Assembly: GCF_003945595.2 (NCBI RefSeq)
Contig: NW_024104558.1
Location: 496,001-560,000, forward strand
From: Pipra filicauda
Taxonomy: Eukaryota > Chordata > Aves > Passeriformes > Pipridae
Reading direction: 5' to 3'
Length of the DNA: 64,000 nt
The position numbers and the translations under genes were made by a program. The notes below the pieces were generated by a model that saw nothing but the letters and a program-made list of their open reading frames with translations, was not told where the DNA came from and did no database searches. Shown here piece after piece: positions 46,201 to 52,502 of this stretch. Position 1 is the first letter of the stretch. Every line of letters starts with the position of its first letter.

Positions 46201-49200
46201 GGAGGGGCTGGAGCGTGTGCAGGGAAGGGAACGGAGCTGGGAAGGGGCTGGAGCAGCAGGAGCAGCTGAGGGAGCTGGGGGGGCTCAACCTGGAGCAAAG
46301 GAGGCTCAGGGGGGACCTTCTGGCTCTGCAACTCCCTGACAGGAGGGGGGAGCTGGGGGGGGTCGGGCTCTGCTGCCAGGGAACAAGGGACAGGAGGAGA
46401 GGGAATGGCCCCAAGTTGTGCCAGGGAGGGTCAGGTGGGAGATTAGGGAAAATTCCTTCATGGAATAGATGGTCAGGCATTGAACAGGGTGCCCAGGGCA
46501 GTGGTGGAGTCACCATCCCTGAAAGTGTTCAAAACACATGTGGATGTGGCACTTGGGGACAGGGGTTAGTGGTGGCCACAGTGGTGGGGCTGGGTTGACT
46601 TGATAATCTTTGGGGTCTTGGATCTTCTGGGATTCCATGATCCTAAGCACAGTGCAGGAGGCTGTGCCCAGGCTGCTGTGATTGTGCACAAATACACTGA
46701 GATTTAGGGACAGACAAAACTGAAGCACAACCAAGAGCCACTGGGGGGTGAGGGAGGGAGGGCATCACCTCTGGGTGTGGTGCTGCACCCCAGTCTGCCT
46801 TCAAACCATGTCAGTGGGCAAAAGGGCAGCCCCAGCCTGTGCCGTGCCCTCAGGTCCTGCCTCCCCTTCAAACTCCATCCAGTTCAGAATTCCTGCTGCA
46901 GGGAGGGCTTCCAGGATCCCCAGGGGGTGGGATCAGTGGCTGTGGAGCAGTGTGGGAGTACCTGTTGCAACAGCAGCTCAGTCTTGCATTGGCTTAAGCC
47001 GATTGTGAAATCACTCCCTGAGTTTTCCTGCTGGATCTTGTTGACCTTTAGAACTTTAGCTGGGAATAACAGGAGTGGTTGGAAATACCCTCTGTTGCCT
47101 CAAGTGCTGTGGGCTGGAGCTCCTGTTTGTGTGTGAACTGGCTGGGTTTGGAACACAGTGGCTTTGATTTTATGCACACTTTGACGTTTTCTGGTGCTCA
47201 GTTACACCAGTTTCTCATGGCATCTGCCCCTGATGCTCCTGCTCACACAGGGATTCCTGGGATCAGAATCCTGCACCTGGGCATGTCGTGGCCACGGGAA
47301 CCAGGAGCTGGAGTTAGATCAGTTAGTCAATTCCTGACTAATTCTACTTCAGACTGAAAGCTCCTTGTCCCCAGATGATGTCCTGCTCTTCCTTGCACTG
47401 TCAGGATGATGCCACCAGCCCTGATCTGGAGCTGGGGTTGCACATGGCTGTCTTCGCTGTTGTGGTGAAGTTTGCAGACCCACTGTAGGCAAAACTTACT
47501 CCCTGTTAACCTTTAGAAATTATTAAAAAATCATTTTTTTTTCTCAAATGGATCCAAGTTGGGGATCATTGAAGTGGACTTTTTGGGTTCTTGTTTTTAT
47601 CATCAACAAATTATTTTTTTCTTTCCTTTAAGCAACACGTCCATGATGGGAGGAAGGAGAGCCTGGATGGCTTTGTGAAGACTTTTGAGAAGCTGCCTAC
47701 AACTGATGGGTACCCTGGGATCTACGCCTTAGACTGTGAAATGGTGGGTCCATAAAGCTTTCTGGGGAAGGCCAAGCTCTGTTTCCTGACCTTCTTCTCT
47801 CCGTTCTCCTGTGGACTCTAAATCAGATTGGTCCTGTTCATGCAAATTAGGGATTGCTGTGTTTGATCTGGGGACCCGTGGCTGGCTGGCCCACCCTGAG
47901 CAGCGTTTGCTGCCTGGCCTCTCTGCACTCTCTGCTGCATTTTGGGAACTGCAGCACTTGGGGGAGCTCCATTTGGCCAAAACCATGTCAGGGGGCTGAA
48001 GGGCACTCACAGCCTCTGCCTCGTCCTCAGTTCCTTGTTCCTGCTTCCCCTTGACCTTCAACCCGTTCAGAACCTGCTGCAGGGGAGGCTTTCAGGATGA
48101 CCAGGGGGGTCCCCAGGGGGGCTGGTGTGTGCTGCCCTTCACTCCTGCCCTGTTCCTTGCAGTGCTACACGAAGCAAGGGCTGGAGCTGACAAGAGTAAC
48201 TGTGATCAACTCGGACCTGAAGGTGGTGTACGACACCTTCGTCAAACCCGACTCCAAGGTGGTGGATTATAACACCAGGTAAGGACTGAACACCAAAGAA
48301 GGACTGGAACACCAGGCAAGGGTGGTTCTTCCTTGGGACAGAGCTCTGTGCTCTGCCAGAACTTGGAGGGATGGCTGGGAGCACTCGTTGAAACCACTGA
48401 CCACCACTTCCTAACAGCTGAGGTGCTGTGGGGCCTTGAGGTGTCTCCTCCCTCCCAGCTCCCTCCTCTTGCTCTGCAGATTCTCAGGTGTGACAGAGGA
48501 GGACCTGGAGAACACGAGCATCACCCTGCGGGATGTCCAGGCCGTGCTCCTGAACATGTTCAGTGCAGACACCATCTTGATAGGGCACAGCTTGGAGAGC
48601 GACTTATTTGCACTAAAGGTAACTCGGTGTCCTGCCTTCCCCTCTCCCCTGGGGGGTGTTCAGTGCCTCCTTGCAGTTTAGGAGGTGTTCATTTCCGAGG
48701 GCAGATCTGATCTCTGAGCTGGTGGGATCCTGTCTGTGGTGGCAGAGCAGGGGAGTGGGTCGTGTGTCATTTGTGGTGTCAGCCCAGCTTTTAGTGCTGG
48801 TGCTGCCCAGGGTGACAGACCTGTCCAGAGGTGACAGGGTTGGATGGGCTTGGAGCAGCCTGGTCTGGTGGAAGGTGTCCCTGCCCATGGAATGAGATGA
48901 GCTTTAAGGTCCCTTCCAACTCAATCCATTCCATGTATTCTGTGACTGATCTGAAATCATTTGCCTTTCACCTCTGCCACGTTTGTTCTCTGCTCTCTGC
49001 CTGCTTTGCTGGGATTTGTGGGGTTACTTTGAGCACTTTGGGTCACTATTTTGACCCCTTTTCTGTCTTGTTTCCTGCCTGGCCCTCGTCAGCCTGGTCT
49101 GCACATCCCTCAGCTATCCTGCTGTCCTGCCAGGAAGGTTCCCTCCCCTTGCCCCCTGCACATGGATCCCAGGGCCTTGTCCAGGGCCACTGAGAAAGCG

Positions 49201-52200
49201 TGTGGGAGGCAGGAGCTGAGTCTTTGCTCTGTGCTCACAGGCCAGAACTTCCTCCAGCCATCCTTCATCCCACAGCCCCCCTGCTGCAGCAGCTGTGGCT
49301 GCCAGCTCACGGCTCTGGGTTGGAAGCAGGAGGTTTTAAATGCCTGTAAAACGCTTTACCTCTCCGTGGCACCCTTTATCCCAGCCCCGGAGAGACTTCA
49401 TCATCATCACAAAAACATCATTCACAGTTTTATCAGCTCGAGATGACTGCCTTGGCCTCTTAGAGGCATGATTTCCTCTCAGCACTGCCAAGGGAAGGAG
49501 CCCAGAGCCATCCAGCAGGGCCTGACAGGCAGTGGGATGTCAGGTTTTAATGGCTGTGGCAGAAAGTCGACGTCTCGCTAATGGCCGTGGCCAGCTCCAA
49601 ATGGTGATAGCACTTCAAGTTTTATTTAAAGCTTTATTATCCCCTTTCCTCAGCCTTCCTGATCTACATAAGTAATTACCATTGTGCCTGGGACGGTGCC
49701 AGAGCTGAGTGCAGCCCAGGACAGATTATCCATACCGTTGGCAGTTTTACACTCGGAGAGCGTGGCAGGTTGTTTCTGTTCGAGTGCGGCTGTTCTCGGG
49801 CATTTTTTTTGGAGCTGGGCTGTGGAGCTGTTAGTGATGGAGCTACAGGTTGTCCTGCAGTATTAGCTGGTGCCTCAGAAGAGTTGAGGCAGGCAGGGAG
49901 ATGGGATTATCAGGGTCCTGTAGGAGTCATCCCGTGTCGAGACTTGCAGAGCTGTCTTGGTCAGATGCAGGTTTATCTTTTAGACCCTGCATTTTATTCC
50001 TGTGCTCAAGATGTGGGATTGCCTTCATCCACCTCCCTTTAGCTCTCACTGAACACAGTTCTTGGCAGGAAAGGATTGCTCTTGTCTTAGCCTGAGAGTT
50101 AGAAATTAGTGTGAAAAAAGCCAGCCTGCCCTGTGATCGTGGACTTGGGCAGGTGGTGCCTCCTGGCCATCCCAGGCCCTTGGTGCAGGGCAGGGAGCAC
50201 ATGGACCTCAGTTCCTCCAGCAGGATGTCACTTCACAGCTGCAGCATCAGATTAGAGGGCTGGAGCTCCTCTGCCATGGAGCCAGGCTGGGAGAGCTGGG
50301 GGGGTTCACCTGGAGGAGAGAAGGATCCAGAAAGACCTTTGAACCCCTTGCAGGGCCTAAAGGGGCTCCGAGAGCTGGAGAGGAACCTGGGACAAGGGAT
50401 GGAGGGACAGGACAAGGGGGAATGGCTTCCCAGTGCCAGAGGGCAGGGTTAGATGGGATATTGGGCAGGAATTGTTGGCTGTGAGGGTGGGGAGGCCCTG
50501 GCACAGGTTGCCCAGAGCAGCTGTGGCTGCCCCTGGATCCCTGGAAGTGTCCAAGGCCAGGTTGGACGGGGCTTGGAGCAACCTGGGCTAGTGGAAGGTG
50601 TCCCTGCCCATGGCAGGGGGTTGGAAGTCCCTGCCTACCCAAACCATTCTCTGATGTGATTCAGTGATAGGATCTCCCTGTCCCACCTCATCCTGGCTGA
50701 GCTGGTGCTGGTTAAAAGCTTCCTGGTGACTCACTGCTGAGGGACGGGAGGATTTCGGGTTGTTTGCACCCTGAAGGTCAGGCCTGCTCTGTAGCAGCAG
50801 GTGATGTGCACTGGGTCAGGTGCAGTTCTGTCTTGCTCATCTTCCCCACTTCTGTCCACATTTTAGAATCATCCCAGGATGGTTTGGGTTGGAAGGGACC
50901 TTAAAGATCATCTGGTTCCAAGCCCCTGCCATGGGCAGGGATGGCACTCTCTGGATCAGGCTGCCACTCACTAGGTCAAGCTGCTTCATCTTGAGAAGCA
51001 GTTGAAAGGCTGTTACAAGGTTGTGAGGTCAACTGATTCCCCAGTTTAGTTCTTCATTGTGAAAGACTCTGAGGGTTATTCCAGCTTGGCCAGGATATTA
51101 AGGACTGACCTGTCCTGTTGAGTTCCATGAGCTGAGTCAGCCCTGAATCTCTGCTGCCTTGGATGTGGGATGGGCAGGGCTCTGGGGGCAGGTGTCTGCC
51201 TGGCAGAGCACCCTCCAAGGGGGAGTCACCCTTCCTGCAGGACTGGTTGGGTTGGGAGTTGCTGGCGGCCCCGGGGCCTGGCCGGGAGGTGGGTCAGTGC
51301 TGAGGAGTGTCTGTCCGTGTGGCAGTGGGACAGTAACCCCCTTTCTCTGGTGCTCCCTCCCTCCTGCAGCTGATCCACGGCACCGTGGTGGACACTGCCA
51401 TCGTGTTCCCCCACCGCCTGGGGCTGCCCTACAAGCGGGCCCTGCGCACGCTCATGGCCGACTACCTCAAGCGCATCATCCAGGACAACGGTGAGGCTGG
51501 GGGGCTCCTGCCGCCTCCGAGGCTCCTTGGCTCTGCCTTCCTCTGCTCCCATCCTCCTGCTCCTAATCTTTTTTCCCCTGGCAGTGGCTGGGAGTGTTCC
51601 CCATGTGGAGTGTGAGCCCTGTGCAGTGTGAGCCCTGTGCCAGGGGCAGCGGCGCTCTCTGCGTCCTTCCCTGGGCCAGGGGGGCACCGGGGGGGTGAGA
51701 AGGCTGGGGGTGGCTCTGCCAAGGTCAGGTCCTGCCCTCCCTCCTCTCTGTGGTCAACTCAGATTGACCTTCCTGTTTGAAGTGTGGCCTGTTCCTTTCT
51801 GTCCTCCCTGACCAGGGCAGTGACTGTTCCCCTGTGCTGGCACTGCTGAGGCCACACCTCCAATCCTGGGGGCAGCTCTGGGCCCCTCACGACAAGAGGG
51901 ACATTGAGGGGCCGGAGAGTGTCCAGGGAAGGGAATGGAGCTGGGGAAGGGGCTGGAGCACCAGGAGAAGGATCTGAAGAACTTCTGAGGGAGTTGGGGG
52001 GGCCCAGCCTGGAGCAAAGGAGGCTCAGGGGGGACCTTCTCCCTCTCTGAACTCCCTGAGAGGAGGGGGGATTTGGGGGGGGTTGGGCTCTGCTGCCAGG
52101 GAACAAGGGACAGGATGAGAGGAAACGGCCTCAAAACTCGAGGCACCAGGGAAGGTTCAGGTTGGATATTGGGAAAAATTTCTTCACTGAAAGAATGGTC

Positions 52201-52502
52201 AAGAATTGGCCTGGGCTGCCCAGGGCAGTGGTGGAATCACCATCCCTGGAAGTGTTCGGGAAGCAGGCAGAGGTGGCCCGTTGTGGTGTGGATTAGTGGG
52301 CACAGCGGGGTTTGGTCCAAGGCTGGACTTGGTGGTCTTGGAGGGCTTTTCCAACCCGAATGATTCCACGTGCAGCAGAGGGGTCAGTGCCAGCCTTGTC
52401 TCTGTGTCCCCAGTGGAAGGACACGACTCCAGCGAGGACGCCCGAGCCTGCATGGAGCTGATGGTGTGGAAGATCAGAGAAGACGCGAAGGTGAAGCGAT
52501 GA
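10271..52502 (+). CDS. REXO1: REXO1, RNA exonuclease 1 / Elongin A-binding protein 1 (16 coding exons)
   Basis: Joined exons: 10271-10451, 24757-26531, 30593-30694, 32911-33103, 33740-33903, 35944-36081, 37284-37407, 38472-38585, 41006-41143, 43281-43394, 43973-44046, 47633-47743, 48163-48278, 48480-48618, 51370-51490, 52414-52502. All introns are GT-AG and all phases agree, giving 1230 residues (human about 1221). Order of parts: N-terminal CCCH-like finger (C13, C27, C32, H36); coiled coil about 80-110; long Lys/Ser/Glu-rich disordered part to about 640; conserved linker with [15 protein letters not shown] motifs; Cys-rich segment about 950-1030; C-terminal DEDDh exonuclease domain. Exo motifs are DCEM (D1073, E1075), GHSLESD (D1156) and GHDSSED (H1205, D1210), so the catalytic set is complete. 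The family acts in the nucleus as a 3'-5' exonuclease and binds Elongin A. The start is chosen because [17 protein letters not shown] matches the known N-terminus. Confidence 0.96.
11217..11271 (-). mobile_element. CR1 3'-end fragment
   Basis: Only the terminal ~55 bp remains: AATCACAGACTGTCCTGGGT, then TGGAAGGGCCTCACAAGGATC, the reverse of the CR1 tail. Confidence 0.65.
12048..12263 (-). mobile_element. CR1 LINE fragment
   Basis: GGAATCATAAGGGTTGGAAA leads into CACTCCAAGGGATGGTGACTC and CCCTGGGCAGCCTCTGCCAG. This is an older, more diverged subfamily than its neighbour at 12532. Confidence 0.8.
12532..13041 (+). mobile_element. CR1 LINE fragment, ~510 bp
   Basis: It runs from CAGAGCTGCCTCCAGCCCTG to the tail TTCCAACCCAAACCATTCCA. 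Very similar over its full length to the copy at 55307-55818, with the same 5' truncation point within a few bases. Confidence 0.85.
14672..15501 (+). mobile_element. Composite repeat copy B: CR1-tail inverted arms around a ~0.43-kb core
   Basis: The left arm (14672-about 14850, continuing as CR1-like to about 14920) and right arm (15341-15501) are reverse complements of each other over about 160 bp with very few differences. Between them is the core containing GGAGTGTTTTTGTTGCTGTG. Translated core frames match copy A at all but two of about 167 residues. No open frame resembles a transposase or reverse transcriptase. No target-site duplication was evident by eye. Confidence 0.8.
16500..17120. 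promoter_or_regulatory. CpG-rich patch inside REXO1 intron 1
   Basis: CpG dinucleotides cluster at about 16520-17110, contrasting with the flanking intron. It also holds two short tandem arrays (CCTGCCCTGCAGCCC units at 16604-16640 and GGGTGCCGGG units at 16655-16680). It may be an alternative promoter. Confidence 0.45.
16993..17035 (+). CDS. Candidate alternative first exon of REXO1
   Basis: The ATG in context GCCGGCATGA opens [14 protein letters not shown] and ends with one base before a good donor, CAG|GTAACT, at 17036. That phase fits exon 2, so splicing would give [14 protein letters not shown] joined to [13 protein letters not shown] in place of the CCCH-like finger. The phase match has a one-in-three chance of being accidental and no transcript evidence is available, so this is inference. 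Confidence 0.3.
18660..18987 (+). mobile_element. CR1 LINE fragment
   Basis: The order GGAATGGCTTCCCACTGCC, GATGGGATATTGGGAAGGG, GCCCAGAGCAGCTGTGGCTG and TTCCAACCCAAACCATTCCG is the standard tail. The left edge is uncertain. Confidence 0.8.
20068..20540 (-). mobile_element. CR1 LINE fragment, ~470 bp, upstream arm of an inverted pair around exon 2
   Basis: It begins AAATCACAGAATCACGGAATC and continues through CCCTGGGCAGCTGTGCCAG to CAGCTGCTCCTGCTGCTCCA. Its reverse complement is highly similar to the copy at 27205-27686. Confidence 0.85.
20727..20896 (+). mobile_element. CR1 3'-tail fragment
   Basis: CCCAGAGCAGCTGTGGCTGC to CTTCCAACCCAAAGCATTCC, with a shortened middle. Confidence 0.8.
21590..21836 (-). 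mobile_element. CR1 3'-tail fragment, same type as composite-repeat arms
   Basis: CAGAATCCCACAGAATCTCC, then CCATCCAGTCCAACTCCTGC, to GGGGGAAGAACCTTTCCCTG. It is a single arm without the ~0.43-kb core, so this CR1 type also exists alone. Confidence 0.85.
23456..23513. repeat. A/C-rich simple sequence
   Basis: AAAAAAACCCAAACCCACCC and similar words: low-complexity A and C on this strand. Confidence 0.8.
23826..23884 (-). mobile_element. CR1 3'-end fragment
   Basis: AATCATGGAATGGTTTGGGT, then GGAAGGGACCTTAAAGCTC, truncated after CATCCAGCCCCACTCC. Confidence 0.75.
24757..26531 (+). CDS. REXO1: REXO1 coding exon 2 (giant exon)
   Basis: 1775 bp, residues 61-652, acceptor TTTTTTACAG, donor GTAACG. 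It begins [13 protein letters not shown], a conserved REXO1 motif, then the charged helix [20 protein letters not shown], predicted to form a coiled coil. A repeated theme LEYNPGSYN / LEYIPKAVV / LEYDPLSNY follows. The second half is a Lys/Ser/Glu-rich disordered stretch. It closes with [16 protein letters not shown], a Ser run and [13 protein letters not shown], which look like short linear binding motifs. The long open frame on the opposite strand is its shadow. Confidence 0.95.
27205..27686 (+). mobile_element. CR1 LINE fragment, ~480 bp, downstream arm of an inverted pair around exon 2
   Basis: It runs from GGCTGGAGCGTGTGCAGGGA through GGAAAATTTCTTCACAGAAA to TTCCAGCCTTAGTTCCATGA. Same subfamily as 20068-20540, in opposite orientation, about 0.7 kb downstream of exon 2. 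Confidence 0.85.
28055..28381 (-). mobile_element. CR1 LINE fragment
   Basis: GGATGGTTTGGGCTGGAAAG through CTGCCATGGGCAGGGACACC to CCCAGTCCCTCTCCAGCTC. Intron 2. Confidence 0.85.
29443..29606 (+). mobile_element. CR1 3'-tail fragment
   Basis: TGGGATGGATATCAGGAAAA, then GGAGTTGGACTGGATGATCC, to CCAGGATTCCATGATTCTG. An internal part is missing. Confidence 0.75.
30593..30694 (+). CDS. REXO1: REXO1 coding exon 3
   Basis: 34 codons (653-686), acceptor TTTCTTTTCCAG, donor GTAAGT. It reads [20 protein letters not shown] and then [14 protein letters not shown], the first of several KRRI(A/S)H-type motifs. Confidence 0.9.
31192..31240. repeat. Poly(A) run of 49 bases
   Basis: An uninterrupted A49 tract flanked by AGAATTAAAAC and GAAAAAGGCAAGG in intron 3. 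CR1 elements do not end in poly(A), so the usual repeats here do not explain it. No recognisable retro-copy precedes it. Confidence 0.95.
32911..33103 (+). CDS. REXO1: REXO1 coding exon 4
   Basis: 193 bp, acceptor TGTGTGTGCAG, donor GTAAGT at 33104. It encodes [20 protein letters not shown], then [20 protein letters not shown]. It leaves one base of a Ser codon to exon 5. Confidence 0.93.
33740..33903 (+). CDS. REXO1: REXO1 coding exon 5
   Basis: 164 bp, acceptor CCCCTGCAG, donor GTAAGG. It reads [16 protein letters not shown] and ends [16 protein letters not shown], a third copy of the (K/R)R(I/V)AHVP theme. Confidence 0.9.
34460..34718 (+). mobile_element. CR1 3'-tail fragment
   Basis: GATGGGATATTAGGAAGGAA, then GCCCAGAGAAGCTGTGGCTG, to CCAAACCATTCCATGATTC. 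Intron 5. Confidence 0.8.
35909..35930 (+). repeat. (CT)11 microsatellite in exon 6 polypyrimidine tract
   Basis: Eleven perfect CT units end 13 bases upstream of the exon 6 acceptor (AG at 35942-35943), so the microsatellite itself forms most of the pyrimidine tract. Confidence 0.95.
35944..36081 (+). CDS. REXO1: REXO1 coding exon 6
   Basis: 46 codons (806-851). It reads [20 protein letters not shown], then [21 protein letters not shown]. The acceptor tract contains a pure (CT)11 run; the donor GTCTGT is a weak match to consensus. Confidence 0.92.
37083..37236 (+). mobile_element. CR1 3'-tail fragment adjoining exon 7
   Basis: GAGCAGCTGTGGCTGCCCCT to CCCTTCCAACCCCAACCATT, ending 48 bp before the exon 7 start. 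Confidence 0.8.
37284..37407 (+). CDS. REXO1: REXO1 coding exon 7
   Basis: 124 bp, acceptor TGTTCCCAG, donor GTAGGT. It reads [20 protein letters not shown], then [23 protein letters not shown]1 tail ends only 48 bp upstream. Confidence 0.93.
38472..38585 (+). CDS. REXO1: REXO1 coding exon 8
   Basis: 114 bp, acceptor TTTCTGCAG, donor GTAAGA. It reads [20 protein letters not shown], then [17 protein letters not shown]. Confidence 0.92.
38735..39196 (+). mobile_element. CR1 LINE fragment, ~460 bp
   Basis: It runs from GGAGGGACATGGAGCTGGGG through TGGGATGGATCTCAGGGAAA to the tail GGACTGGATGATCCCTGTGG. It is the same type as the composite-repeat arms but with a normal CR1 5' extension. Confidence 0.85.
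39953..40213 (+). mobile_element. CR1 3'-tail fragment
   Basis: GATGGGATATTGGGAAGGAA, then TGGCACAGGTTGCCCAGAGC, to GATGATCTCTAAGGTCCCTT. Intron 8. Confidence 0.8.
41006..41143 (+). CDS. REXO1: REXO1 coding exon 9
   Basis: 138 bp, acceptor TGTGTGTGCAG, donor GTGAGT. It reads [20 protein letters not shown], then [20 protein letters not shown], ending KKVLD plus one base. Confidence 0.94.
41428..41698 (+). mobile_element. CR1 LINE fragment
   Basis: GTGCCAGGGGAGATTTAGGC, then CTGCCCAGGGCAGTGGTGGA, to GCAATTCCATGATTCCATGA. Same subfamily as 20068 and 27205. Intron 9. Confidence 0.82.
42016..42150 (-). mobile_element. CR1 3'-tail fragment
   Basis: AAAATCACAGCATGGTTTGG through GCCACCCCCTGCCATGGGC to GTCCAACCTGGCCTTGATCC. 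Intron 9. Confidence 0.8.
43281..43394 (+). CDS. REXO1: REXO1 coding exon 10
   Basis: 114 bp, acceptor CTCTCCCCAAG, a less common AAG, and donor GTCTGT. It encodes [20 protein letters not shown], then [18 protein letters not shown]. The Cys pattern looks metal-binding. A second AG at 43289-43290 would join to make TGA at once, so the AAG site must be used for the full protein. Confidence 0.92.
43973..44046 (+). CDS. REXO1: REXO1 coding exon 11
   Basis: 74 bp, acceptor TTGCTCTTGCAG, donor GTAAGT. It reads [20 protein letters not shown], then CQVAK. It completes the Cys-rich segment ahead of the nuclease domain. Confidence 0.94.
45060..45192 (-). mobile_element. CR1 internal fragment
   Basis: CAGCTGCTCTGGGCAACCCA through CTTCCCAGTATCCCATCTCC to GTGGGAAGCCATTCCCCCTG. 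The 3' end is absent, so it is a broken copy. Intron 11. Confidence 0.7.
46115..46650 (+). mobile_element. CR1 LINE fragment, ~535 bp
   Basis: It runs from TGCTGGCACTGCTGAGGCCC through GAGCAGCAGGAGCAGCTGAG to GGTCTTGGATCTTCTGGGATT. One of the longest copies here. Intron 11. Confidence 0.85.
47633..47743 (+). CDS. REXO1: REXO1 coding exon 12, exonuclease motif I
   Basis: 37 codons (1040-1076), acceptor CTTTCCTTTAAG, donor GTGGGT. It reads [20 protein letters not shown] and ends [10 protein letters not shown]1073 and E1075 are the first two acidic metal ligands of the DEDDh site. Confidence 0.95.
48163..48278 (+). CDS. REXO1: REXO1 coding exon 13
   Basis: 116 bp, acceptor GTTCCTTGCAG, donor GTAAGG. 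It reads [20 protein letters not shown], then [18 protein letters not shown], core strands of the exonuclease fold. The next intron is only 201 bp. Confidence 0.95.
48480..48618 (+). CDS. REXO1: REXO1 coding exon 14, exonuclease motif II
   Basis: 139 bp, acceptor GCTCTGCAG, donor GTAACT. It reads [20 protein letters not shown] and ends [16 protein letters not shown]1156 is the third acidic ligand. Confidence 0.95.
48831..48947 (+). mobile_element. CR1 3'-tail fragment
   Basis: GGGCTTGGAGCAGCCTGGTC, then GGTGTCCCTGCCCATGGAAT, to TTCCAACTCAATCCATTCCA. Intron 14. Confidence 0.75.
50255..50658 (+). mobile_element. CR1 LINE fragment, ~400 bp
   Basis: GAGCTCCTCTGCCATGGAGC through GATGGGATATTGGGCAGGAA to CTACCCAAACCATTCTCTGA. 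Same subfamily as 12532 and 55307, more diverged at the end. Confidence 0.82.
50864..51000 (-). mobile_element. CR1 3'-end fragment
   Basis: AGAATCATCCCAGGATGGTT, then GGAAGGGACCTTAAAGATCA, through CCATGGGCAGGGATGGCACT. The far edge is uncertain. Confidence 0.7.
51370..51490 (+). CDS. REXO1: REXO1 coding exon 15
   Basis: 121 bp, acceptor CCTCCTGCAG, donor GTGAGG. It reads [20 protein letters not shown], then [20 protein letters not shown]. Confidence 0.95.
51823..52374 (+). mobile_element. CR1 LINE fragment, ~550 bp, adjoining exon 16
   Basis: It runs from CCCCTGTGCTGGCACTGCTG through GGATATTGGGAAAAATTTC to TTTTCCAACCCGAATGATTC. It fills most of intron 15 and ends about 40 bp before the exon 16 start. 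Confidence 0.85.
52414..52502 (+). CDS. REXO1: REXO1 coding exon 16, exonuclease motif III and stop
   Basis: 89 bp including TGA at 52500-52502, acceptor TGTGTCCCCAG. It reads [20 protein letters not shown], then [10 protein letters not shown]1205 and D1210 complete the DEDDh active site. A CR1 copy ends about 40 bp upstream of the acceptor. Confidence 0.96.
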
